Below are positions 48,874 to 57,994 of a DNA stretch of 64,000 nt, one piece after another. The notes below the pieces were generated by a model. It was not told the origin of the DNA, did not search any database, and saw only the letters and a program-made list of their open reading frames with translations. Location: positions 57,385 to 121,384 of the forward strand of contig JADJYU010000016.1 of assembly GCA_016719565.1 (NCBI GenBank). Direction: 5' to 3'. The position numbers were made by a program, and so were the translations under genes. The stretch comes from Ignavibacteria bacterium (GTDB lineage Bacteria; Bacteroidota; Ignavibacteria; Tepidaquicellales; Tepidaquicellaceae). Each line of letters starts with the position of its first letter. Positions within the stretch are counted from its first letter, which is position 1.

Positions 48874-49194
48874 TTTAAAATAAAATTGGAGTAAATTAAC
48901 ACTATTAATATATATATGAAACTTACTTATCATGAAAACTGAAGCCCGAGTTTTGCAGATATGAAAAGGTGAAATCTTTAAAAGCCTCGTATCGTTAAAT
49001 TAATTTGCAGGAATATTTTAATGAAGATATTATGCATCTTTCTGAAGATAATTTATATCCGATTGAAGGAAAATAATTATACTATAAAGAAAAATTAATT
49101 CAGTGCGAAGTCTATAAAAATTTATAACCGGGACATTTAATTTTTGAGAGAAGAAATTAAACTTTTTTAAGAAATACTCAAAACTTCCGAAAGA
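48874..49194. other. Gene-free stretch before the 21-bp arrays
   Basis: About 320 bp of very A+T-rich sequence without a convincing reading frame on either strand. Short open stretches near 49011-49070 carry peptides such as EYFNEDIMHLSEDNLYPIEGK but lack a start and family resemblance. Nothing else was recognised. It would contain the promoter of the MlaF-type gene. Confidence 0.5.
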
Positions 49195-49635
49195 AGATAC
49201 TTGTCTCACGGGAAAAGACATAAAGTTTTAAAGTGAAGACACAAAACATCCGGGAAAAGACATTTGGCTTTAAATCAGAGATATTCGGCTTTCAAAAAAA
49301 GACATGCGGTTTTGAAATAAAGACATGCGGCTTTCAAAAAGAGACTTTCAGTTTTCAATCGGAGACTTTTGGATTTCAATAAGAGTTACGCTGCTTTCAA
49401 CAAGAGACATGCGGCTTTCAATCAGAGACTTTTGGCTTTCGTCAGGAGCTTTTTGGTTTTCGTCAGGAGACTTTTGGCATTCAAAAAGAGACTTTTGGAT
49501 TTCGTCAAGAGATTTTTGGTTTTCGTCAAGAGACTTTTGGCTATAAAAAATAGACATGCGGCATCCAAAAATAGACACGCGGCATTCAATCAGAGACTTT
49601 CAGCAGTCGTCAGAAGACACGAAGCAGCCTGAAAA
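49195..49635 (+). repeat. 21-bp periodic array A, 21 units
   Basis: Twenty-one consecutive units of exactly 21 bp. On the + strand nearly every unit begins AGA (AGAC in most), with GG at unit positions 9-10 and TTC at 13-15; the remainder alternates between two flavours, AGACATGCGG and AGACTTTTGG. No unit is identical to all others, so it is old or under selection for period rather than sequence. Because 21 is divisible by three, several frames stay open: antisense heptads of QKSLDEN type and sense heptads of RLLAFVK type. Neither has a recognised family or runs through all units. No unique spacers, so not CRISPR. Confidence 0.93.
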
Positions 49636-49777
49636 TGAGTTTCGGAAGTGACGAAACAAATAATTTCAATTGAGAAATAATTATTGTTAGTGAAGAAAAC
49701 ATTGTCTTTAAGTTGAGAAAACGTTGCGTAAGTGGAGTATGAGTCTGCAAACAGTTCATAAATAGTGTACATCAGTG
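49636..49777 (+). repeat. Degenerate linker between the two 21-bp arrays
   Basis: This 142-bp segment keeps a 21-bp rhythm at first (units ending in GAGAAA or GACGAAA at 49656, 49677, 49698), then one 22-bp unit (49699-49720), and loses it afterwards. It connects array A to array B and puts them out of reading-frame phase. Confidence 0.6.
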
Positions 49778-49987
49778 CCAAAACAAGCTGCAGTGGTTCC
49801 TAAACAGTCTGCGGTGGTTGAGAGGATGTTCGCCCCGGTTCCTAAACAGGTTGCGGTGACTGAGAACGACACTGCTACAGTACCTAAACACGGTGCTGCG
49901 GTTGATCAACACAGTGCTGCGGTCGATAAACAGGTCGTTGCGGTCAATAAACAATTCGCTGCGGTCGATAAATGCGGTGAAATTTTT
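49778..49987 (+). repeat. 21-bp periodic array B, 10 units
   Basis: Ten units of exactly 21 bp of a second family. On the + strand the units begin CCTAAACA, GATAAACA or similar and end GCGGT plus one or two bases; the sequence is different from array A though the period is the same. Units alternate in their first three bases (CCT, GAG or GAT). One + frame from GTG 49775 reads heptads such as VPKQAAV and VDKQVVA to 50002. The antisense frame gives FIDRSTV-type heptads. Coding status is unclear. It lies 80 bp upstream of more heptamer-like repeats. Confidence 0.9.
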
Positions 49988-50601
49988 TACTTTAAAACTT
50001 AAAACTGCAAATATGGATTGTTTTTCGATATTTCGGAAAATTAATTCCGCAGAAGGTGAAGTCAATTATCAATTATTAATTTATCAATGATTAATTTTTA
50101 ATGGACTATATTAATTTAAACAACACATATACACGTGCTCCGGACGGTCCGAAAACAAACTCTTTCTGCTAACCTCTTGGACTCAAAGGCTCAAATAATA
50201 GTGTGTTTTAAAAATTTTAACTTTGAGCTTTGGAAGTAATTTCAATGAGAATGAGAGTTAAAAAAATATTTACAATTAACATTTACCGGCTTTGATGACC
50301 GGACTTAAAACTCTTATGACCGTAAAAAAACCTGCCCGTTTAACAGAAATACTTTTCTAAAGGAATAACAATTCTCAAAAACATTATTTAAACAACTGAA
50401 CGAAATAGTTGTTCTTCTGAAGCTGTTCTGCATCCCCGTATTTATATAATAAAAATTATATCAATAACATGACATAAGTCCTTGCACAGAAATATAAATA
50501 ATTTTAGTATTGTAACGCGCCCGGAAATGAGTTTCAATTGCAGGATAAAAATTGATTTTAAAAATCATCTTCCTTAAATTGAAATAAAAACTCATACAGA
50601 T
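49988..50601. other. Gene-free stretch upstream of the type IX cargo genes
   Basis: About 610 bp without a recognisable gene. It contains the heptamer repeats at 50062-50104, a small palindrome CCGGACGGTCCG near 50138 and a long A+T-rich region before the ATG at 50602 that probably holds the promoter. I see no tRNA or other structured RNA. Confidence 0.5.
50062..50104 (+). repeat. Short heptanucleotide-type repeat
   Basis: Words CAATTAT (twice), TAATTTAT, CAATGAT and TAATTTT follow one another at about 7-bp spacing. They match the TATCAAT and TAATTAT words found between mnmA and pta, so the same repeat type occurs on both sides of the MlaF gene. Confidence 0.6.
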
Positions 50602-51915
50602 ATGGAAAAAAATAAGTTTATAAATAAGATATCTTCACTTCTCTTCTACATCAGCATACTCTCTTTCATCATTGCATTTAACTTCGCGCATAATCCTCCG
50701 GGCGCATGGTATCAGCAGTCTCTGCCGAATATAGGTAATAGGAATATTGTTGATATAACTTTTTTAGATAGCTTAAATGGTTATGCTATTTCTTCCATAG
50801 CTAGTGATACATCATTAATTCTTAAAACAACTAACGGAGGAAATAATTGGTGGATTGCGAACCGACAAAATAGTTTTATTATGACCTCAATAGAATTTAT
50901 AGATGGGAGCACAGGTTTTGTAGGAGGAACAAACTTAATTAGAACGACTGATTCAGGAATAAGCTGGAATTCAATATATCCATTTATTTTCTCAAATGAT
51001 TTAAGCTTTATTAATCAGGATACCGGATGGTACGTAGACTCCGAAGGTTTGCTAGGCGGTGTTTTCCGCACAACGAACAGCGGTATAAATTGGACCCATC
51101 AGGTCAATTTAGGTGGAAACAACCCTACACACATTTATATGTATAATAAAGACACCGGATATGTAGCGGGGACTACATTGTATAAGACTACTAACAGCGG
51201 AATTGACTGGCTGCAAATTCCGGGCGGTGGATTCGGTGACATGTATTTTATTAATGCAACAACGGGATGGAAGTGTTATGGTCCTATGCAAAAGACAACT
51301 GACGGAGGATTGAGCTGGCAAAATATTCCTTTACCACCTAAAAGCGACACATTGCCATTGTCCAGAGTGATAAGTTTTTCAAATATAAATGCTGACACGA
51401 TATGGGCGGTGGGTTCAGTTGGTGTTATTGGATCTTCGGCGAGAGGTGTAATATATCTAACAACAAATGGAGGAACGACATGGAGCTATCAATTACCGGA
51501 CATATCAATCAATATATTTCGATATTTATATATTCAATTTGTTAATAAAAATATTGGTTGGTCATATGGGGTTGCAACAGGCGTTCATACTGTAACCGGA
51601 GGTGACACAACAATTACAAACATAATAAATCCAATCAATGAAACACCTGAAAACTTTAAACTATTTCAAAATTATCCGAATCCCTTTAATCCGAAAACAA
51701 TAATCAGCTTTCAATTGTCTGTTACCGGTTTTATTATAATAAAAGTTTATAATGCTTTAGGAACTGAAATAGAAACATTGGTTAATCAAAAACACAGTGC
51801 AGGAAGTTATAACGTTCGGTTTGATGGAAATAATGTCCCGAGCGGTGTATATTTTTATAGTTTATTTATTGAAGGAGTTAAGACGGATACAAAAAAGATG
51901 CTGCTGATCCGGTGA
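50602..51915 (+). CDS. Ycf48-like repeat protein with type IX secretion sorting domain
   Basis: 437 residues. The N-terminal signal (LLFYISILSFIIAFNFAHN) is followed by PPGAWYQQ and then BNR/Ycf48-type beta-propeller repeats, each with a T-T-N-G-G/S-x-x-W motif (LKTTNGGNNWW, RTTDSGISWN, RTTNSGINW, YKTTNSGIDW, KTTDGGLSWQ). The C-terminal 80 residues are the type A sorting domain (FQNYPNPFNPKT through GVYFYSLFI and TKKMLLIR). It is exported across the outer membrane by the type IX system and anchored or released. Function unknown. It is the first of three close paralogues. Confidence 0.88.
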   Translation: MEKNKFINKISSLLFYISILSFIIAFNFAHNPPGAWYQQSLPNIGNRNIVDITFLDSLNGYAISSIASDTSLILKTTNGGNNWWIANRQNSFIMTSIEFIDGSTGFVGGTNLIRTTDSGISWNSIYPFIFSNDLSFINQDTGWYVDSEGLLGGVFRTTNSGINWTHQVNLGGNNPTHIYMYNKDTGYVAGTTLYKTTNSGIDWLQIPGGGFGDMYFINATTGWKCYGPMQKTTDGGLSWQNIPLPPKSDTLPLSRVISFSNINADTIWAVGSVGVIGSSARGVIYLTTNGGTTWSYQLPDISINIFRYLYIQFVNKNIGWSYGVATGVHTVTGGDTTITNIINPINETPENFKLFQNYPNPFNPKTIISFQLSVTGFIIIKVYNALGTEIETLVNQKHSAGSYNVRFDGNNVPSGVYFYSLFIEGVKTDTKKMLLIR

Positions 51916-51999
51916 GAAAAGATTTTTATTTAATAAAATAATTTAAGAGTAAATTTTGAAAATCAGAATAATAAAAATTTAACAAAAAATAATATCGTC

Positions 52000-52911
52000 A
52001 TGAAAGTTAAAATATTAATTGCAGTCTTTCTCTGTCTGGGTTCTTTTGCTTTTATATATAAGGATGAATTCAAAAATAAGAAAGCTGAAAACATTCCGGT
52101 AAATACAGTTGAAAGAAAACTCACGCCGCAGGAGCAGCAGAATTATCTGGAATATCTACTCGGCGCAAAATCATATAAACTTGAATGTGAGACAGATTAC
52201 AGAAATATCGAAACAGGTCAGGTCTTTGAGGATAATTCAGAATACGGCAGCGGAGCAAAGGTCATACACTTCAGTGCAGGCAGAGATGATCCGGGATATA
52301 TACGGGGAGCGAAGATCCCGAAGGATCCGGGATATATAAAAACTCAATGGTCAAATGATACTCTCCATTCATTTTATTTCAAACCGAGAATGAGAATACA
52401 ACGGGAGCTGATATATCCGATAAAGGAAAAATATAATGATCAGAATCTGCATACACAGATCTGCCGTTTTGAAATAGTAAATACAGAAGGCAAAGTAATT
52501 CGTGAGGTGGAATATCTGGCTATGAATTTTATTGAAAGACATCCGGACGATGAAGGCAGATTATATTACAGCGGAAATTATCATGAAGGATTCGAAGGAT
52601 ATTTGGGACTGGATTCTCTGATAATAGCAGACGGAAAAGAGATCAATCCAAAAGGCAGATCACCGGACATTGAAACTAAGTATGATCTCAGAATTTACTG
52701 GTACGGATATGCCGATGTGTGGCTGGACTTTATAGAAGTAAAAAATAATACTGCAAGAGAACTGCTGAACGGAAATTATGATACGTGGCTGAAAGCAATG
52801 GACAATGTCAGCGCGGAAAAAATTGAACAGTTCAAAACAGCGCCATATCAGCAAACCTGTTATGAATATATCATCAAGAAACTTAATAAAAATGAATTTT
52901 CATTAAGGTAA
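52000..52911 (+). CDS. Unrecognised exported protein between Ycf48-like paralogues
   Basis: 303 residues with a short N-terminal hydrophobic signal or anchor (ILIAVFLCLGSFAFIY) and a long charged mature part. Visible features: repeated DPGYI (twice within 20 residues, about 89-112), FYFKPRMRIQRELIYPI, and YDLRIYWYGYADVWLDFIEV, which looks like a beta-sandwich strand pair. No sorting domain, lipobox or enzyme motif. It ends 7 bp before the next paralogue, so it is in the same operon and might be processed or bound with these proteins. I do not recognise a family. Confidence 0.72.
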   Translation: MKVKILIAVFLCLGSFAFIYKDEFKNKKAENIPVNTVERKLTPQEQQNYLEYLLGAKSYKLECETDYRNIETGQVFEDNSEYGSGAKVIHFSAGRDDPGYIRGAKIPKDPGYIKTQWSNDTLHSFYFKPRMRIQRELIYPIKEKYNDQNLHTQICRFEIVNTEGKVIREVEYLAMNFIERHPDDEGRLYYSGNYHEGFEGYLGLDSLIIADGKEINPKGRSPDIETKYDLRIYWYGYADVWLDFIEVKNNTARELLNGNYDTWLKAMDNVSAEKIEQFKTAPYQQTCYEYIIKKLNKNEFSLR

Positions 52912-52918
52912 GTGAAAA

Positions 52919-54304
52919 ATGGGAAGTAAGTTTATAAATATAATATCTACACTTCTTTTCTACATCAGCATACTCACATTCATCATCGCATTTAACTTCG
53001 CGCATAATCCTCCGGGCGGGTGGTATCAGCAGTTTCTTCCCAGTCTTCCAAACTTTCAAGTATCAGATATGTATTTTCTAGATAGCTTAAACGGTTGGAT
53101 AGTATCAGGTAATAGTATGCCAAATGATACTTCAGGTTATATTTTAAAAACAACTAATGGTGGAGACAATTGGCAATTAAAATATACAGACTTCAGGGAT
53201 TTTAGCAGAATAAAATTTCTTAACTTCAGCACTGGTTTTGTAAGCGGAGGATATGGAAATGGGGCACGAATTTATAAATCGACAAACGGAGGAGAGAATT
53301 GGTTTGCAATAGGAATTCCCGGAGGCGGTCAAATCTATTTTGATGATATGAGTGTATTGAATGAAGATACAATTAGAGTTGTAGCGAGGAATGGTTTTGT
53401 CGGTGGTGTTTTCCGCACAACAAATGGCGGAGTAAACTGGACAAATCAGGCAAGTTCAGGAGATTTTCCAGATAAGATATATATGTACAATTCCCGAATA
53501 GGATTTATAGGATTCAATGCCGGTACCCCTACAATAAAAAAAACAACAGACGGAGGATTCAACTGGTTTACTGTTTCAAATGAAGGTTTTACTGATATAG
53601 AATTTATTGACAGCTTGACCGGATGGAAGTGCTGGAATGAAGTAGATTCTATAAAGAAAACAACAGATGGAGGTATTTCATGGGAAAAACAATTAATTCC
53701 CCCAACAGGAGGTTTCTTTGCATTCTCTTCGATTGTTGATTTAGCGGTCATAAATGCAATCACAATATGGGGTGTCGGTTCAATAGCAACTACATCTTTA
53801 GGATTTCGTGGATTAATTTATAAATCCACAAATGGAGGTGATAACTGGGGATATCAATTACCCGATACTAGCATAATAGTTATATCCCGCTACTTCAATA
53901 TTGATTTTATAAATGAATTAAACGGATGGGCATATAGTAATATAGGTAGAGGTGTACATACAGTATTGGGAGGAGATACTACATATTATCCTACTTCCGT
54001 AACCCAAATATCCGGCACAACTCCGTCTGATTATAAACTCTTTCAAAACTATCCAAACCCATTCAACCCATTAACTAAAATAAAATACGAACTGAAAACT
54101 CCCGGCTTTATTAAACTGAATGTTTATAACATAAACGGAAAAGAAGTCAAAACAATTGTAAATGAAAAACAAAACACAGGAGTATATGAAGCAGATTTCT
54201 CAGCGACGGAATACGGCTCGAGCCTGTCTTCGGGGGTTTATTTTTACAGTTTGTTTGCCGGTGAAGAATTGGTTGATACAAAGAAAATGATTGTCTTAAA
54301 ATAG
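52919..54304 (+). CDS. Ycf48-like repeat protein with type IX sorting domain, second paralogue
   Basis: 461 residues. The first 50 residues are nearly identical in pattern to the genes on either side (STLLFYISILTFIIAFNFA, then HNPPGGWYQQ). Six to seven propeller repeats follow (LKTTNGGDNWQ, KSTNGGENWF, RTTNGGVNW, KKTTDGGFNWF, KKTTDGGISWE, KSTNGGDNW). The sorting tail is FQNYPNPFNPLTKIKYEL and SGVYFYSLFAGEELVDTKKM. Secreted through the type IX system. It starts 7 bp after the unknown exported protein. Confidence 0.88.
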   Translation: MGSKFINIISTLLFYISILTFIIAFNFAHNPPGGWYQQFLPSLPNFQVSDMYFLDSLNGWIVSGNSMPNDTSGYILKTTNGGDNWQLKYTDFRDFSRIKFLNFSTGFVSGGYGNGARIYKSTNGGENWFAIGIPGGGQIYFDDMSVLNEDTIRVVARNGFVGGVFRTTNGGVNWTNQASSGDFPDKIYMYNSRIGFIGFNAGTPTIKKTTDGGFNWFTVSNEGFTDIEFIDSLTGWKCWNEVDSIKKTTDGGISWEKQLIPPTGGFFAFSSIVDLAVINAITIWGVGSIATTSLGFRGLIYKSTNGGDNWGYQLPDTSIIVISRYFNIDFINELNGWAYSNIGRGVHTVLGGDTTYYPTSVTQISGTTPSDYKLFQNYPNPFNPLTKIKYELKTPGFIKLNVYNINGKEVKTIVNEKQNTGVYEADFSATEYGSSLSSGVYFYSLFAGEELVDTKKMIVLK

Positions 54305-54378
54305 TATCAATTGATACTAACTAAAAATAAATTGATTCAGGAATATGTAATAACTAAGTTTAACAAAATGATTTAATT

Positions 54379-55752
54379 ATGAAGAACTTCAAAAAAATAT
54401 TAAATCCCGACAAACTCTCAACTCTCCTTTTCTACATTTGTATACTTGCCTTCATCCTCGCATTCAACTTCGCGCATAATCCTCCGGGCGGATGGTATCA
54501 GCAGTTTATGCCGAATATTGGCGGGAGACAAATCTCTGATGTTTTCTTTTTAGATAGCTTAGCTGGATGGGCTGTAACGCCATATATTGATTTAGATGAT
54601 ACTGCTTATATTTTGAAAACCAGTAATGGAGGCAATAATTGGAATATAGTTCATACAAGAGCAGGAAGTGTTGGTTTTTCAAGAATCAAGTTTATCAATT
54701 CTGAAACAGGCTTTGTTTGTGGAGCTAATAGTATGTTTAGCTATCCGGGTTTAAGCAAATCCACAGATGGAGGACTAAATTGGATTTTATTAAATGTTCC
54801 AGAGCCATTTGCACAGTTTAATGATATGAGTGTATTGAATGAAGATACAATCTGGTTATCAAGTGCCAGTTCCGGAGGAGGAGTTTTCCGCACGACAAAT
54901 GGCGCAACCAACTGGACTCTGCAGTATAATGGAAATAACCCGGATAAGATCTATATGTTCAATTCCAGAATGGGATTCATAACTAACAGTACAGGAAGTT
55001 ATTTAAGGAGGACAACAAACTCAGGTGAGAGCTGGGAAGTAATAACAGGTCAGAATGGTTTCACTGACATAAAGTTCATAGACAGCAATACGGGCTGGAA
55101 GTCCTTTGATAGTGTTAAAAAAACTACAGATGGTGGAACAAGCTGGATAACTCAAAAGCTTCCAGCAGGAGGAAATATAATTTTGTCTCAGATAAGAGAG
55201 TTTTCAATTGTAAATAAAGATACAATTTGGGGAGTTGGAGGTCATGTATTTTATCCTGGAAATGGAAACAGAGGTATGATATACAGAACTTCAAACGGTG
55301 GCAATAACTGGCTGTATCAGGTCCCGGATACGAGTATTAATATCAACACATATTTTTTTTGTGATTTCATAGATAGTAAAATTGGTTGGGTATATCATCC
55401 TTTAAAAGGTATTCATACAACCGTCGGAGGTGATAGTGTTTTTTATCCGATCACGAACATAAATTCGACAGGATTAGTAATTCCTGCAGATTTTAAATTA
55501 CACCAAAATTATCCAAATCCGTTTAATCCATCAACCAGTATCAGTTATGAATTAAGTATTAGAGGCGAAGTCAGGTTAATCGTACATGATATAACTGGTA
55601 AAGAGATTCAAAATCTAGTAGATGAATTACAAACGGCAGGAGATTATGATTATACTTTTAAAGCAAACTCACTTCCGAGCGGAGTTTACTTTTATAGTTT
55701 ATTTGTTGACGGGAAACATATGGATTCAAAAAAAATGATGCTTGTTAGATAA
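54379..55752 (+). CDS. Ycf48-like repeat protein with type IX sorting domain, third paralogue
   Basis: 457 residues. Again a signal (STLLFYICILAFILAFNFA), HNPPGGWYQQ, then propeller repeats with LKTSNGGNNW, KSTDGGLNW, RTTNGATNW, RRTTNSGESWE, KKTTDGGTSW and RTSNGGNNW. The C-terminal sorting domain has HQNYPNPFNPSTSISYEL, GKEIQNLVDEL and SGVYFYSLFVDGKHMDSKKM. It is the last of the three and is followed by a hairpin element. The blades differ more than the signals, suggesting diversification of an exposed surface. Confidence 0.88.
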   Translation: MKNFKKILNPDKLSTLLFYICILAFILAFNFAHNPPGGWYQQFMPNIGGRQISDVFFLDSLAGWAVTPYIDLDDTAYILKTSNGGNNWNIVHTRAGSVGFSRIKFINSETGFVCGANSMFSYPGLSKSTDGGLNWILLNVPEPFAQFNDMSVLNEDTIWLSSASSGGGVFRTTNGATNWTLQYNGNNPDKIYMFNSRMGFITNSTGSYLRRTTNSGESWEVITGQNGFTDIKFIDSNTGWKSFDSVKKTTDGGTSWITQKLPAGGNIILSQIREFSIVNKDTIWGVGGHVFYPGNGNRGMIYRTSNGGNNWLYQVPDTSININTYFFCDFIDSKIGWVYHPLKGIHTTVGGDSVFYPITNINSTGLVIPADFKLHQNYPNPFNPSTSISYELSIRGEVRLIVHDITGKEIQNLVDELQTAGDYDYTFKANSLPSGVYFYSLFVDGKHMDSKKMMLVR

Positions 55753-55788
55753 TTTGTATTTAGCTTTACTTAGATGAGATATTTTTCC

Positions 55789-55923
55789 ACTCCTTCCCAA
55801 GCCCCAGAGGCTGTGTGAAAACGCGTGTTTTAGAAAAATAAGTTTGAGTTCTATTTAAAAACTCAAATAAAAATTTCCAAAATTTGTCTTTTCACACAAT
55901 CTCTGGGGCTTGGGAAGGAGAGT
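55789..55923. repeat. Imperfect inverted repeat, MITE-like or bidirectional terminator
   Basis: Arms of about 33 bp (55789 rightward; 55923 leftward) match in CCTTCCCAAGCCCCAGAG and TGTGTGAAAA with one small indel and two mismatches. A second inner inverted repeat (TTTGAGTT / AACTCAAA) lies in the middle. Total 135 bp, no coding capacity, between convergent genes. It could be a non-autonomous mobile element or act as a terminator for both genes. Confidence 0.75.
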
Positions 55924-55996
55924 TAAGTCAGGAAGATCGCGTTCCCAATTGCGAGATTTGGAATGAAGAATTTGAAAACTTAATTTAAAAAACTTT

Positions 55997-57994
55997 TTAC
56001 TTCACCAGCGACAGCTTTTTTGTCTGGTTAAAATTATCCGCCGAGAGCTTATAAAAATAAATTCCGCTTGCAAGTCCGTTGCCGTCAAATACGGCTTTAT
56101 AATATCCGGCTTCCTTGTATTCATTTACAAGCGTCTTTACTTCTCTGCCCGAATTATCAAACACTTTTAAAGTAACAAATCCGCTTTCCGAAAGTCTGTA
56201 GGAAATATTAGTAACGGGATTGAATGGATTCGGATAGTTCTGCTGAAGTTCCGTTGATGAGGGAATGCCGATCACTGCTTCGCCTGTCAGCATGAAATAT
56301 TCATAACCGCCGTTGAAGTCGATCTGCTTCAGACGGTATTTGTATTTTCCTGATGAAAGATTTTTATCTTCGTATGTATAATTATTCTGCGAACTTGAAT
56401 TTCCCGCGCCGTTTACAAAGCCGGCTTTCTTCCACGCTTCCTGACCGGCGTCGTCATTATCCGATCTTTGAATTTCAAATCCGGAATTATTTTGTTCAAG
56501 TGAAGTAGACCAGTTCAGTTTTACGGAGTTTAAATTTACGCTCGAAGTAAATGACGAAAGCTCTACCGGCAAAGGACTGTCGCCGTTGAGGAGAATTGCG
56601 GTTTTGTCATTCTCTACTTTCATTACCATATCAATATCACCATCACCATCAAAATCTCCTGAAGCCGATCCGAATGATAAGCTATAATTATAATTTTCTA
56701 CAGAAAGAGTAAATTCACCAATACCATTATTTTGATAACGTTCTAAATTTCCGATAAAAATTGCACATATATCAATAAACCCATCTCCATTAAAATCAAA
56801 ATCCAAAGAATTTATAAATGGATTAAAGGTACCGGTATCAGAAAAGGAACCGCTGCCTGCATTAATGAGCTGTAATAATGGTGAACATATATCAACTTTC
56901 CCATCTCCATTAAAGTCAAAAGATTTAGAATCACCCATGGAAAAAATTATAGGACCATGTCTACTGCTAAAATGAAAATAAGCATCCTGAACCGTAAAAT
57001 TTCCATAACCGTCATTTGATAAGTTATTAAAATTTCTACATGCATCATAAAATGTAATACTGTTTCCACTTATCCAACCGCTTATTGACATTACATCCAT
57101 ACTACCGTCATTATTAAAATCTTCAATTAAAAGATTATCATAATAATCCCCTGTATTTACACATAGTCCTAAGAGACTATAAGATTGTGCAGGATTAAAT
57201 ATCCCGTTTGTATTCATAAGCATCTTTACTTCTCCGTTATTTACAAAATAGGCAATATCAATATATCCGTTCCCTGTAAGATCGCCAAAAGCCCAGACAC
57301 TTCCGGAAAATGTTGAGATATAAGTAAAATTACCCAAGCCGTCATTTAAATAAAAATAAATTGTACCGTTATTACTTAAAAAAATGTCAAGATCACCGTC
57401 ATTATCTGCATCAAAGAGATCCGGTCTTCCATAATGATTTAGTGTAGTTGATAACGTAAACACTGCACTGCCGTTGTTTTTATAAAACGAATTATTAATG
57501 ACTATATCAATGTCACCGTCTCCGTCTAAATCACCTGATCTTATATAACCGCCTGAAGTATTACTTATCTCTGAAGTTTTAGTAAAACTTCCAGTCCCTC
57601 CAATTGCTTTTGCTCTGAACTTATACACGAATGGCGTTATGCTCTCGTTTGAAATAGTCTTTAATCCTGAAGTAAGAGTAACGCTTATTTTCTCACCGTT
57701 CTTAAATTCATTTACAGGATTTATTGTCAGCGTATTTGAAACTGAATTATAATCTAATGATGCCGTCATAAGTCCAGTTTGATAACCGAAGACTTTAATA
57801 TTTTCGGCATTCATTAAAGAGCCGTTCATAAGCTGAGCGAAAGTAATGACAATGTCCGATGACTTTACAACGCTGTTGGCATTCATGGGTGGAGATACGT
57901 TATTGATAAATTGATTTATAGGATTTGATTTGAGAGAAAGTGAACAAGTGAAAGTAAGAACAAAGAATAAAATTAATTTGTTTGGGTTTTTCAT
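55997..57994 (-). CDS. FG-GAP/VCBS repeat protein with type IX sorting domain
   Basis: 665 residues, minus strand. A signal peptide (LILFFVLTFTCSLSL) is followed by an Ig-like Big_5 domain (about 25-130: NVSPPMNANSVVKSSDIVIT and SNTLTINPVNEFKNGEKISVTL). Then come seven or eight FG-GAP/calcium-loop repeats with DLDGDGDIDI, ADNDGDLDIF, DFNNDGSMDV, DFNGDGKVDI and DFDGDGDIDM. Next is a fibronectin-like region (PVELSSFTSSVNLNSVKLNW) and the sorting domain (QQNYPNPFNPVTNISYRL to TKKLSLVK). The Asp-rich loops predict calcium binding. It is a surface or secreted protein that points toward the three paralogues. Confidence 0.9.
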   Translation of the reverse strand: MKNPNKLILFFVLTFTCSLSLKSNPINQFINNVSPPMNANSVVKSSDIVITFAQLMNGSLMNAENIKVFGYQTGLMTASLDYNSVSNTLTINPVNEFKNGEKISVTLTSGLKTISNESITPFVYKFRAKAIGGTGSFTKTSEISNTSGGYIRSGDLDGDGDIDIVINNSFYKNNGSAVFTLSTTLNHYGRPDLFDADNDGDLDIFLSNNGTIYFYLNDGLGNFTYISTFSGSVWAFGDLTGNGYIDIAYFVNNGEVKMLMNTNGIFNPAQSYSLLGLCVNTGDYYDNLLIEDFNNDGSMDVMSISGWISGNSITFYDACRNFNNLSNDGYGNFTVQDAYFHFSSRHGPIIFSMGDSKSFDFNGDGKVDICSPLLQLINAGSGSFSDTGTFNPFINSLDFDFNGDGFIDICAIFIGNLERYQNNGIGEFTLSVENYNYSLSFGSASGDFDGDGDIDMVMKVENDKTAILLNGDSPLPVELSSFTSSVNLNSVKLNWSTSLEQNNSGFEIQRSDNDDAGQEAWKKAGFVNGAGNSSSQNNYTYEDKNLSSGKYKYRLKQIDFNGGYEYFMLTGEAVIGIPSSTELQQNYPNPFNPVTNISYRLSESGFVTLKVFDNSGREVKTLVNEYKEAGYYKAVFDGNGLASGIYFYKLSADNFNQTKKLSLVK

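Noticed and set aside
49195..49987. CRISPR array
   Set aside because: Units are 21 bp head to tail with no unique spacers, and no cas genes occur in the window.
55789..55923. Insertion sequence
   Set aside because: There is no transposase or room for one; only a short inverted repeat.
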